From contig NQMI01000131.1 of assembly GCA_002270565.1 (NCBI GenBank), positions 62,001 through 126,000 of the forward strand: a stretch of 64,000 nt of DNA, written 5' to 3'. This DNA is from Stenocarpella maydis (lineage: Eukaryota; Ascomycota; Sordariomycetes; Diaporthales; Diaporthaceae). Positions 1 to 9,958 of this stretch are shown piece after piece (the stretch's first letter is position 1; the number at the start of each line of letters is the position of its first letter). The notes under the pieces are model-generated. The model made no database searches, was not told the DNA's origin, and saw only the letters and a list, made by a program, of their open reading frames with translations. The translations under genes were made by a program, and so were the position numbers.

Positions 1-264
1 TCGATTCGCACTACCGCAGTCTCGGCCCAGCTCGAATGTCTCGTCCACCAGTCTCACCAGCGCCTGAACCGTTGAAGTGTTGTGCTGTGGTCGTTGCGTG
101 TATCCTCTGAAGCCTGTTCGCGTCACTCGGTGTGACAGAGACACTGGTGTTCTTGTGTCGCCCGAGGCGAGGACTACCAGACGGTTGATACCCCTGTGCT
201 CAAAGTAATCCCGAGTAGCAAGAAACGCCGTCCTCGACCGTTGGATTCTTGCGAGATTTTTTGA
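1..264 (-). CDS. Possible partial exon of an unrecognised protein, running off the left edge
   Basis: An open minus-strand frame of 88 codons runs from a TGA at 265-267 to the window edge with no stop. The other frames I checked here close sooner. The translation has ordinary composition, including a short hydrophobic patch (RLVVLASGD), but matches no family I recognise. The first in-frame methionine is not visible, so if real it would be an internal exon entered through an intron whose acceptor may be the CAG just upstream. An open frame of this length can arise by chance in GC-rich DNA. I list it only because a gene crossing the edge would look like this. Confidence 0.18.
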
Positions 265-627
265 TCATCTGGTTGGGTTGCTTGGCGGTATAGATGCCCG
301 TCGTATGCATTAGATTCCCGTTGTGCGGTTGTGTACCAAGGCGACGGTTAAGCGTTCGGCGACCGATCAGGCCGATGTCTGAGTGGCCTGAGTGGTCAAT
401 TGCTAAGTGCTACAAACAAGGCAGTGCCCGGCACACAAGCCAGACGAGGCAGGATTGGCCTGCCCAGCCGCCTCACTAACTCACGAGGCTGCAAGACGTG
501 CCGAGCATCGACGGTGGCAAACACTCCCACTGATCGACAATCAGTGTTATGTCGCCTTTTCTCTCGCTCGGTGCGGCCGCTGAACCATGCGGGATCACAC
601 CATGCAGCCCTACCAGCGCCGAGTACC
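265..627. other. Intergenic interval beyond the 3' end of the nucleoporin gene
   Basis: About 360 bp between the possible left-edge exon and the stop codon of the Nup82-like gene. It should contain that gene's 3' untranslated region and terminator. No conserved ORF, tRNA or repeat was recognised. Confidence 0.5.
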
Positions 628-3415
628 TCACCCAACCGTCAACCTCTCCAGTCTATCTTGCAAGGCTTCCACAAGGGCGGTCTCTCTATCCAAGAGACTT
701 CTGATCTGGGTCACCTTTGCCTTCCTGAGCCCCGAAGGTATCCTGAGGCTCACTACAGACGAAGCAGGGCTGCTCTCCGAGTTTCCACCTGCTCTGTCCT
801 TGCCCTCCAAGTCTGCCACCTGTGCTGCCAGCTCGTCTTTGAGATTTCTGATCTCCCGGATGCGGTCCGCCGGGCGGTGTGACCTGGGCGCACCAGCGAC
901 TACTACCGCACCCTTGTCGCTTGCCTCGGGGTCTGACAGACTCTGCTCTACTGTCTTGACCTCCTCTACCCAAGTCTTTTCCTTGTCGCTGAGTTCCCGA
1001 GGCGTCTTCTGCTGGATCTTCTTCCTCAGGTTCTCAAACCTCTGCATAAGCTCCTCCTGTTTCCTTCGCCGCGTGAACACAGCCCGGGTGAGCCGCGTGT
1101 CGTCCGACGCTGTTCCTTCATCTGCGCCTGTGACTCTATCGATCCTAGCCTTTAGCTCATTGGCTTGGTCAATCTGCTCCTTCAGCTCTGTCCGCAAAGC
1201 ATCGCATCTCCGGAAGAGCTCCGAGACTGCCTCATTAAGACGCCCCGACTCCGTGCTGACAATTTGATGCGCGTTGGAGAAAGCCTTAAGTGTGGCTGGG
1301 GACAAGCGGATTTGCTGCTGCATCAGGGCAACGTGCCTGCTTGTCAACATCATTTCTCGCATCTTATGCAGGTGTGATGGTTGGTCAAAGACCGCAGAAG
1401 GTTGGTATGCAGGCCGTGGCGTAAAGACCTCCACCGGGATCTTCTGCTCTGGAGTGGGCTCGTAGAAAGGCGTAGGGGATGACGATGGTTTGATAGGTGG
1501 CAGGTCGTCATCGGGTGTTTCGAGCTGCAGGGCTAGCGGGTCGGAGGGCGTGGCTGAGAGAACGAAATAGCCAAGGTCCGGGTCGCGGATGGCGACACAA
1601 GCAGCCAGCGAGTTGCCGGGTGGCCGCTCGATGTAGATTCTGGAGAAGGCCGATTTTCCGCTCGCAATCAAGCCAATTCTGAAATCTGAACCAGCTTCTG
1701 ACTCCGCGTTCAACTCGCTTTCGAGCCGGAACACCCACGGAGCCAAGGACACGTTGGTAATTCCGGAGTTGTGCGTGACGAAAAAGGAATATCGAGAAGT
1801 CGCGTCGTCGCTAAAAACTGGCCAGCACTCTGGCGTAACCTCAGATAACGCAAGGACATCTAGCGTCTCATAAGTCAGCAGAGAGGGCAAGTCTTCAACG
1901 TCCGTTAGCACATTGGCTTTCGATTTGACCCGGGGTGGCAGCCATTTCGCCTCGACGCCATCCAGATCCAGACAAATTCTGACTTGTCCACTCGTGGATA
2001 AAACACAAATCACGGTCAAGGAAAGGCCCTCCTGTTCGTTTTCATCGAGTTCGAGGACCTCATCCTCCCCGAGCATTAAATCATCGGTCTCCGCTTTCTG
2101 GCCGATGACGTAGATATCACAGAGCTCCATGTCGAGGTCATCTTGCTCGTCCTCGTTTGGGCCCATGTCGAAACTGAAAGGACCTTGGAGCCTGGGTATC
2201 GGTCCTGGGTGTGTTGGTCGCCGGTATATCTCGATTGGCGCCTCCCCGATGGAGTCTTGAACAATCCTGGGCTCCTGGTTGTCCAGATCAGACATCCACT
2301 CGAGCTGCTGCTGTACTAGTAGCTTGTCCTGTGGAGAAACCTCAGGGTCGTCCTGGATAGCTGCTAGCTTGGCCACAATAGAGACGGATAGGGAAGGTAT
2401 AAGAGTAGGAGGTGGAGCCCACAGCTCTGGGAGAAGGGGGCACACCGCGTAGACGTCACCACCCCTCATGGCAATGTACAGAGTCATTGAAGACCAGAGA
2501 CCGGAGCCCCTCGCAGCGAAAGACGCGGCCGCCACCTCCATATCGAACATATCTGGCGAGAAGGAGGTATTTGTCGCAGTCGTGGATGCCGCAAAGTCCT
2601 GATCCAGAGTGACGCCATTGGCCAATTTCTTCAAATCGACAGACAGCGTTGGGGCGTCAAAGGACCACCGGTCGGCAGGAGATACCTCCCAGACCCGGAC
2701 GACAGCATCCTCAGTGACAGTGACAAGCGAAGAGCCCTTCACACCGAGAGGGTGCCAGATCGCGGACATGACGGCGGATTTCGAAGTGACGTGAGTCGTC
2801 GAACCCAACATGAAGAACTTCGGTTTCAGAGGGCTGCTATCCGGCGCGGTGAGATGCGAGGAGTCGGGAAGGACGCAGATATGTACAGTGTGGGCCGTCA
2901 GGACTGCCAGATAATTCGAGTTCGGCGAGACGACGATTTGTCTGATCTCGTCTGCTACAGGAGTCTTGATAACCTGCAAGCACTGTCAGCGCGCGGTCCA
3001 GTCGCAGGCGAAACGCCCCCAAGACCAGCATGTAGGCTTGCTGGGTCGAACCTACCCTACAGCCCTCGGCAGGTCTGCCATCTGAGCCTTCGATGCTGTT
3101 CCGTGTCTCGTCGTATATGGAGAACGAGGCATTTGAGTCTTCCCTCTTGATGCTAGTCCTGGCTCCCGACTCCGCCCAGGACTCCTTCAGGTACACCAGG
3201 TCGCCCCATCGTATCTCTCGGTTGACTGCGACGAAGACCTCGGTACCGCGGCGCGCGATGGTCCGTCGAGGACCAGGCCTTGCCTTCTTGTTGGACGAGT
3301 AGGGGGAGAATACGGATGTGTCGAGGTCTTTGGAAGTAGCCTTGAACAGACTGTGGCCCAGAGCTGGCTTGCTCAGCCAGCTCGGGGTGTATGATTTGAC
3401 CTTGAGGTTTGACAT
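628..3415 (-). CDS. nup82: Nup82/Nup88-type nuclear pore nucleoporin
   Basis: Two coding exons, 3415..3056 and 2973..628, joined by an 82-nt intron (donor GTAGGT, acceptor TTGCAG, phase 0), give about 901 residues. The N terminus (SYTPSWLSKPALGHSLF) is the conserved opening of fungal Nup82-type proteins. A beta-propeller-like region follows, with WD-type strands such as AIWHPLG...SLVTVTEDAVVRVWEVS. The last ~250 residues are rich in Leu/Glu/Lys and should form the coiled coil that binds Nup159/Nsp1 partners. In the family this subunit sits on the cytoplasmic face of the pore and supports mRNA export; that role is known from homologues, not visible here. The length fits fungal homologues. It is divergently paired with CBP20 across 428 bp, so two mRNA-export-related genes share an upstream region. 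Family assignment is firm; the exact start is supported by N-terminal conservation. Confidence 0.88.
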
Positions 3416-3843
3416 GTTTTGCGACCCAGGCCACTGCTCCCGGCGGGTAGGAATGCTAGCAGAACGGAGTGCCGGCTGCTATGATTTGATTCATGCGGTG
3501 TGTGTCGTCTAGTAAAAGGCTGGAAAGCTGGTCAAGCCTTGACCGAAAGGACAAGGTTTGCGGCAAGTCGTGTGAAGACGAAGAAGGGTGAAAGAAGCAA
3601 GAACAGAGCCTAACCAAACAAACGTTGTGGCAGGGAAGGCGGCAGGGGAAGCTTCACTTATTTTAGCGCGTCCCTTTGAGCTTCCCACCCGCGCCTGGGC
3701 GACCTACACTAGGGCAGAGCCAGTTGGGCCCCACCCCTGGACCTGCAGCTGCAGCGGTCTTCCAACTTACACCCAGAAGTACGATTGCAACGGTCCGTCC
3801 AGTGGACTTATTCCTCGTCATCCCACAACGCATTTACGACAAG
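3416..3843. promoter_or_regulatory. Shared divergent promoter region of nup82 and CBP20
   Basis: These 428 bp separate the two start codons of divergently transcribed genes, so both core promoters and 5' UTRs must lie here. No clear TATA box or recognised operator was seen. ORFs overlapping this stretch have no homology-like character. Confidence 0.6.
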
Positions 3844-4520
3844 ATGAGGCCACACGTCCGAAGCACGGTCGATCGCCTCGACCGGCCAAGTGCCTATTAC
3901 AACAGTCGGGCAAGTCACTTCCTCTTTGCTCGGCGCAACGAGTCTGCCAGCTGATATTCGCCCACCTGGGCCACAGTTTAACAAGCGCGGCCGTCGCAAC
4001 GAGCGAAGCGACGAGCACAACGACGGCGGCGAGCAAGAGCGGCCGGCAGAGGACCCCCTCGCGAACGCGACCACTCTCTACGTGGGAAACCTGTCCTTCT
4101 ACACCACCGAGGAGCAGGTCTACGAGCTCTTCTCAAAGTGCGGTGAGATCAAGCGGCTGGTAATGGGGCTGGATCGGTTCAACAAGACGCCCTGCGGCTT
4201 CTGTTTCGTCGAGTACTACACACACCAGGATGCGCTGGACTGCATGAAGTACATCGGCGGCACGAAACTGGACGAGCGCATCATCCGGACGGACCTGGAC
4301 CCGGGTTTCGAGGAGGGAAGACAATACGGCCGTGGCAAGTCTGGTGGGCAGGTATGTAGCTCTGCAGAAGGATCCCCGCCGATAGTTTCGCTGACTCTGT
4401 TTGTCACAGGTGAGAGACGAGTACAGAGAAGAGTTCGACGAGGGCAGAGGCGGCTTGGGCAGGGCTCTTCAAGGAAGAGAACGCAGCCTGGAGAACGACG
4501 ACTACGGCCGCCTTGCTTAG
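3844..4520 (+). CDS. cbp20: Nuclear cap-binding complex subunit 2 (CBP20)
   Basis: Three exons, 3844..3909, 3977..4351 and 4410..4520, encode 183 residues. The RRM begins near residue 54 with RNP2 (LYVGNL, 56-61) and RNP1 (GFCFVEYY, 96-103). Tyr57 and a Tyr at 18-19 correspond to the two aromatic residues that stack on the m7G cap in the human protein. The conserved C-terminal tail [22 protein letters not shown] spans the exon 2/3 junction. CBP20 with CBP80 binds nascent mRNA caps in the nucleus and promotes splicing and export. Intron 1 (3910-3976, 67 nt) starts GCAAGT and ends CACAG, a GC-AG intron with a CTGAT branch-like site; it is the only junction found that keeps the frame and the conserved start. 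Intron 2 (4352-4409) is an ordinary GT-AG intron. Confidence 0.93.
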
Positions 4521-5202
4521 AATGTAATGTGACCAAATGATGGAGCGAGACAAGCCCCAATGATACAAAGCACGGGGGGCTCCTCGGGAAAGTACCGTTA
4601 GATGACCATATCAATAGCCATCGAGAAGGCGGCGCAAATGTCCTGGGGCATTGTGGGATCTGCCCCAGAACTAGAAGTTCATTCAGCTCTTCCTAAAGGC
4701 TGGCAGCCCGCAGGCTTGCATACTACAGGCTTGTATACTACCGGAAAGTGGTCGATAACAACGGGTCAAGTTGGTACAGGAATGGTTAGGCGCGAGGCGT
4801 AACATTGCACGCAGAAATTGCCTTTTGTCATGGGCCCGGGCTGTCTGCTTTTGCTAGACGTATCTTTACAATGCAATGCCATCTAACCACCGTCTTGTTC
4901 TTACATGTACGTCTGTCGTGGTTTCGCATGATACCGCGAGGTCCATGACCCAAATCCTCGCATCCCTTCTTCTTGTCATCCTCACACCGTACTGCCCGAT
5001 GCGCCAGTCGTAGGAGCTCGTACCGGTTTGCCACGTCGGTATTTCATGAGTTTCATGTCGCTCCCAATATTCTGTCTTATGCTCCGTGGCCGACCCAGAG
5101 TGGGCAACACGGTATATTCCATCTACAACGCAGGGACTTGGTTTCCGGCATGTTGGCCTCAATGTTTTGACGTGACCAGATCGATCGTCGAATATGGTCC
5201 GT
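4521..5202. other. Convergent intergenic interval (CBP20 and mL60 3' ends)
   Basis: About 680 bp between two convergent stop codons, expected to hold both 3' UTRs. A short imperfect direct repeat (caggcttgcatactac / caggcttgtatactac) lies near 4712-4741. No further gene was seen. Confidence 0.5.
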
Positions 5203-5613
5203 TTAGTAACCAGGAGGATTGAGCCTCTGGGACACCCTCGTCCACTTGGGCAACTCTGCGAGTAAACACATCCAAGTCAGCTAAAGCAAAGAAAAACCTA
5301 GAGCGACCCCCCCCCCTTTGATATAGCACATACTGTGTATTCCCTTGCGGTACCTCTTCTCCTTGCGGTCAAAGATGGTGTACTTGTCCTTGGGGCGCAT
5401 CTCCTCCTCCTTGGGCATCTCGGCCTTCCACCGCTCCACCGACTTGGTCGTCTCGCCCCTTTTCGCCAGCGCCCTGTCGAGTGTCGCCACGACCGAGTCG
5501 ACCGCCCGCAGGCGGAGCCGCTGCCGCCGCTTCTGGAACTTGGACAGCCGCCATGGCGTCTTCCAGAGCAGGCCGCCGCTTAATGGGTTTGTGAACCTGA
5601 ACGCCCCGAACAT
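5203..5613 (-). CDS. mrpl31: Mitochondrial large-subunit ribosomal protein mL60 (MRPL31 family)
   Basis: Two exons, 5613..5334 and 5255..5203, with a 78-nt intron (donor GTATGT, acceptor CGCAG, phase 1) encode 110 residues. The protein opens with the family hallmark FGAFRFTNPLSGGLLWK and continues with a very basic stretch (KFQKRRQRLRLRAVD). The second exon restores the conserved C terminus KLPKWTRVSQRLNPPGY. Reading through without splicing would instead end in an unrelated tail over the C-rich intron, so the intron is well supported. The protein is a fungal-type component of the mitochondrial 54S subunit and is imported into the matrix. It is divergent from the Trs20 gene, with 372 bp between the start codons. 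Confidence 0.93.
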
Positions 5614-5985
5614 GGCTGCTTGGGGGTGGGGGTTTGTGTGTGGTCGTAGTGCGTGGGGCGGTGCGACACGCCGGGGGTTGCTGGGACGTTGTTGTCGGCG
5701 TTGGGAGTTAGCAATTTTGAGGCCGGGACGGCCTGCAAGGTTGAAAGCACGGAGCTAGCACACCCTGTGCGGCACTACGGAGTACACTACGTACACTACC
5801 TACATGGTAGTTTTGGGGTGGAACCCAATCGGTAGGTACCGCTTATAATTACTGTGGGGGGTTCCCTGCCCTGCCTCAGTCTTGTCCATCCTTCCGTCCA
5901 GCTCAGGTGTGCTGTCAAGAGAGCAAGCAGCAGGGCCGTAGCCAAAAGAGAGAGCCCCTCCAGATGATCGATCGATAACAGAATC
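5614..5985. promoter_or_regulatory. Shared divergent promoter region of mL60 and Trs20
   Basis: 372 bp between opposed start codons. It contains one copy of the dispersed 11-mer CTACGGAGTAC (5775-5785), followed by the related string actacgtacactacctac. Core elements could not be assigned by eye. Confidence 0.55.
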
Positions 5986-6604
5986 ATGTCCTACTACTTC
6001 GCCATCATCGGCACCCAAGACAACCCCCTCTTCGAGCACGAGTTCGGCACCTCCAAGCAGGGCGGCGATGGGCAGTCGCGCTTCTCGGACCAGGCCCGCC
6101 ACCTGAACCAGTTCATCCTGCACAGCGCGCTGGACGTCGTCGAGGAGGTGCAGTGGAACAACGGACAGTTGTACGTATAGATGCACCTCCTCGTGTCCCA
6201 TCCTACCGAAGGCCCAAGGCACCTTACCTACCTGCCCGTACATATATATATCTACCGGCTGAGCGAGTCCTCTAACATATCCCCCGCCGAGCAGGTACCT
6301 CAAGGTGATCGACAAGTTCTTCAACAACTACATCTCGTGCTTCGTGACGGGCGCCAACGTCAAGTTCCTGCTGCTGCACCAGCCCTTCGGCGGCTCCTCC
6401 TCGTCCGGCTCCTCGCGCTCATCCACCTCCATCGCTGCGAATCCCACCAGCGCCGCCACAGAGGAGGCCATCAAGAGCTTCTTCCTCGAGGTCTACGAGA
6501 ACTGGGTCAAGGCCGTCATGAACCCCTTCTACAAGGTCAACATGGAGGTCAAGAGCCCCATCTTCAGGCAGCGCGTCTTTGCCGCCGGGAGGAAGTACTT
6601 GTAA
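5986..6604 (+). CDS. trs20: TRAPP complex subunit Trs20 / TRAPPC2 (sedlin)
   Basis: Two exons, 5986..6170 and 6295..6604, encode 164 residues. The intron is 124 nt (donor GTACGT, acceptor GAGCAG, phase 2). The N terminus SYYFAIIGTQDNPLFEHEF is the first beta-strand of the sedlin longin-like fold, and the C terminus (NPFYKVNMEVKSPIFRQRV) is the conserved TRAPPC2 end. A Ser-rich insert (about 91-105) separates these blocks and is a low-complexity loop common in fungal members. TRAPPC2 is a small subunit of the TRAPP tethering complex that activates Ypt1/Rab1 in ER-to-Golgi and autophagy traffic. The length is slightly above the ~140 residues of animal homologues because of the loop. Confidence 0.93.
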
Positions 6605-7248
6605 AGGGCCACTGGGGCTCTCTGGGACATATCTGGTCATTCGGCGTCGAAAACAAGTGCTACGTGGTGTTTGTCGGATAGCCAGGCCTTGAAGTAGAGG
6701 CAGAAAGAATATCGACGAAGGGATAGATAGACCTGGGGGTCCCTCGGGCCTGTGCTCAACATAGACCGGTGAGAAGCTAGGCACTAGATGCGCTGTCACC
6801 CACACACACAATAGCCGTGAGAGGACGCTCCATTGGTCGACGCATCCACGATTTGTCCTGGGGGACATGAGCCAGTCAGTCACAGTAGTCACATAATAGA
6901 GAAGATGAGTGGTTCAATATGTTCAAGTGTATTTGCGTCGCACTGGTCTTTCGACCAGAGGTCGGTCGTCGCCTAATCCCGACGCCCTGTCATTCCGGTT
7001 GATCCGTAATACCCCAACGCCCAAAATCAACAAATGTCGCAGAAGCCTCCTGCCAGCTTTGCTGCTGTATGATCATCAAACGAGTCTACTAGACCCCCAG
7101 CCGGTCCCCGATCTCTAGTTGCCTTGCCCATGCCGTATCGCGAAGGGTGCCAAATGGCACAAGTGCTAAAACAACAGGATGCTTCTGTCCTCCACACGCG
7201 CTTTCACCCAAAGTCGACCAGTGTCGAGCGGAAAAGCGTAGAAGCCGC
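6605..7248. other. Convergent intergenic interval (Trs20 and H4 3' ends)
   Basis: 644 bp between two convergent stop codons. It probably holds both 3' UTRs. No ORF with protein-like conservation was seen and no histone stem-loop was recognised; fungal histone mRNAs are normally polyadenylated. Confidence 0.5.
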
Positions 7249-7829
7249 TTAACCACCGAAACCGTACAGGGTACGGCCCTGGCGCTTGAGGGCGTAGACG
7301 ACGTCAAGGGAGGTGACGGTCTTGCGCTTGGCGTGCTCGGTGTAGGTGACGGCGTCACGGATGACACCCTCGAGGAAGGACTTGAGGACAGAGCGGGTCT
7401 CCTCGTATATCACTGTCGGGCTGGTTAGCAAGGTATCCCAGGCAGGTGCGTCGGCACTGGTGCAACTTACTGGCAGAGATACGCTTGACACCACCACGAC
7501 GGGCGAGACGTCGGATGGCGGGCTTGGTGATACCCTGGATGTTGTCACGAAGGATCTTGCGGTGGCGCTTGGCACCACCCTTTCCGAGACCCTTGCCGCC
7601 CTTGCCGCCTATGGGAGATGCATGTTAGCAATGAGCAATTTGATCCAAACAAGACAGATGGCTTGGTGTAGTTGTAAGACGGCCTGTGAGGCTTGACGTT
7701 GCCGCATGTGATGTTGGTTCAAGACGCGTTGGGTGCATGGTGTTTTGCCCCACCACTACCACCAACACGGAGCCGACGCGTTTTGAGGGCGGCGACGAGA
7801 CGAAATGGATTTTACTTACGTCCAGTCAT
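7249..7829 (-). CDS. hH4: Histone H4
   Basis: Three exons, 7829..7820, 7608..7471 and 7412..7249, encode the full 103-residue H4 (initiator Met included). Exon 1 codes only MTG plus one base. Exon 2 carries the acetylatable tail ([17 protein letters not shown]) and the start of the histone fold; exon 3 carries [17 protein letters not shown] to the C-terminal LYGFGG. Intron 1 is 211 nt (GTAAGT...ATAG) and intron 2 is 58 nt (GTAAGT...GACAG). H4 pairs with H3 to form the core tetramer of the nucleosome. No H3 gene lies divergently upstream within the 2.1 kb before APC3, so this resembles the solitary second H4 copy found in several ascomycetes rather than the H3-H4 pair. Splice sites and product are essentially certain. 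Confidence 0.98.
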
Positions 7830-7919
7830 CTTGAATGAAGTTGATGAAGAAAAGTTTGATGTTTAGTTGATGGAATCGATGCCGCGGTGGACAGATTGAT
7901 GGAATGTGTGGATATTGGT

Positions 7920-7990
7920 TGAGGGACAGAGAGAGAGGGAGAGGAGAGGGAGAGAAGGAGGAGATAAGAGAGCTGAGGAAGAGAGAGGTG
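7920..7990 (-). promoter_or_regulatory. CT-rich tract upstream of the H4 start codon
   Basis: On the minus strand this is an almost pure pyrimidine run about 90-160 bp before the H4 ATG (seen as GAGAGAGGGAGAGG on the plus strand). CT-rich stretches just upstream of transcription start sites are typical of highly expressed fungal genes. The role is inferred. Confidence 0.45.
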
Positions 7991-9958
7991 AGATACGAGG
8001 GAAAGGCGGTTAATAAGGGGCGAGGGCGGGAGTTGGCTGATCTGGACTGGGAGTGTGATTTGGGTTGTGGTTTCTGGCAGGCGCTAGTCAGTTTTGGGAT
8101 CTGCTTTTTCCAGCGCCTCAAAAACCGAATTTGCAGCTACGAAAGCAACCTCAAATCCATGCGGGCTTGGGCGTGCAAAACGGGCCCTTTCTCTGTTGTT
8201 TCGCTGTCGGGCCTGGTCCGTGCACACCGCTCCTGGCGCCTTCGGCTCGCAGGGATCCGCACTAGCGTCCGCTTTCTGCTAAGCTGACCTCCGCCGAACC
8301 GTTCACCTGGGAGGGCTTTGAGGCAGCAATTATATCTACGCAGGCCGCCCACTCTCCACGTATAACATGCAAACTTGTCTTTCAACCTTATGAATGCAAT
8401 CCCTCTAAATCGGCCTAATGTCAAAACCCTTTACAGCGCCCTGGACTCAATCCAAGGCTCTCCGCATGGCGATGCGCTGACCCGCGATCCCGCGATCAGC
8501 CCCTCAGTGAACTTGGAGCCCTCGCTATTTTGACGACCAAAAAAAACAGGCTGACGAAAATCAACACTCCTGGCATTATGTTATTGCCGATCTCAGGCTA
8601 CGCCAAACACGGTAGACGCGACAAGTGGCCATTCTATGCGCAACCACAGCTGCAGCATATCTCCTGTTCTACACTATGTTTTGTCCGCGCTTTACAGCCT
8701 ACCTAGCAGGAATATTGAATTAAGGGACTGAGGGACAGGCTGCCCACTCGAATACGCAGTCCGTTCGTCGTTCGTCAGGCTTACTCAGCACAAGACAGGG
8801 CGCGTACCCCTCGTGGAGCCCATGCTGGACGCGTCAGGGAGTGCGAATTGCATACTAGTATGCACAGTATGTGTGTGTGTGTGTGTAGTATTAACGTCAT
8901 TTTTGGCTATCTGCTTATTCCTTTACCGATTACTCGAGTATCCTTCACAGTCCGGCACACTGTCTATACAGTATCTCTGACGGGAGGATTGAGTACCTCC
9001 GTTTCGCTTGACAAAAGAAAGAAGGGGGAGTGTGCTAGTTTCGGGCCAGTACCGGGGTATTTTACATGGTCGGCTGTTTCATGGGTCGTTTCTAGTATGC
9101 ACAGTACTATGACACTAACGCATGCAATACCTAAAACACATATACACACACACATATAACTCAATCACTCCGGTACATTGAAGTTGGGAGTTCAGGTCCC
9201 TGGTGTCTCGCAAAGGCTTGTGAGGTCTGCACGGTACCTTACAAGGAGCGAAATATTATCCAAGTCCTCGTCGTACTTAAGTAAGTGACTTGGTGGAGGA
9301 GGTATGGTCCCGACGGACGGTTGCAGCTGTCAAGTCGCGACTGGAGACATGGCGAGAAGCTGTGGTGAAAGCAATGGAACGCGCTATGGTCACTGGCTCA
9401 TCTCATTCACTACCCAATTTCCTTGCTGTCCTACGTCCAAAAAGACAACAACCAAAGGTTGTCTACATTCGTAGTGGGTCTCATTGCATCTCGTCCAGGC
9501 CTTAGTCTACTGTACAATACGGGGTTCCAGATGCCGTGCTTGAGTACTTATACACAGATATACAAGACACAAAGAGGCCGTATTCAGTCTCACCCTACAC
9601 AACGGGTTTGAGGACAACTCACCCAAGACCAAAAGGTCATGATGATCGATTATATGCGAGGCTGGTTATCCCGTTGTCAAAATAAAAGGAGGGGAAGCAA
9701 ACGCAGATAAGCCTGCCCACCCTGTTCGTGGTGCCTTCTCCTCCCCCCCCCCCTTTGCTCCACCCCATAACTTGAACTCCTGTGCCATGCCTTAACCCGA
9801 GACCTTGCCGTGCTCCATGCCATGCTGTTTCGTAGTCTCGTCCGCGGTCCGTTGCGCATTCAATCCCCGAGCGGCGTTTATTTTGTCCAGGGAGATCATC
9901 GTAAAAAGCCCAGCCCACAAAAGCTAGGTGGCACCTGTCCAGCCAGAGCCCCAGCTCA
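7991..9958. other. Non-coding interval between H4 and APC3
   Basis: About 2 kb holding the distal H4 promoter and the 3' end of APC3. It has a (GT)n run at about 8869-8887, a (CA)n run near 9138-9155, an 11-base C run near 9746, and a 15-bp direct repeat CTAGTATGCACAGTA at 8855-8869 and 9092-9106. No gene was recognised, and in particular no divergent H3. Confidence 0.5.

Noticed and set aside
587..1267. A 226-codon plus-strand ORF opposite the nucleoporin gene
   Set aside because: Antisense shadow of the strongly supported coiled-coil end of the Nup82-like protein.
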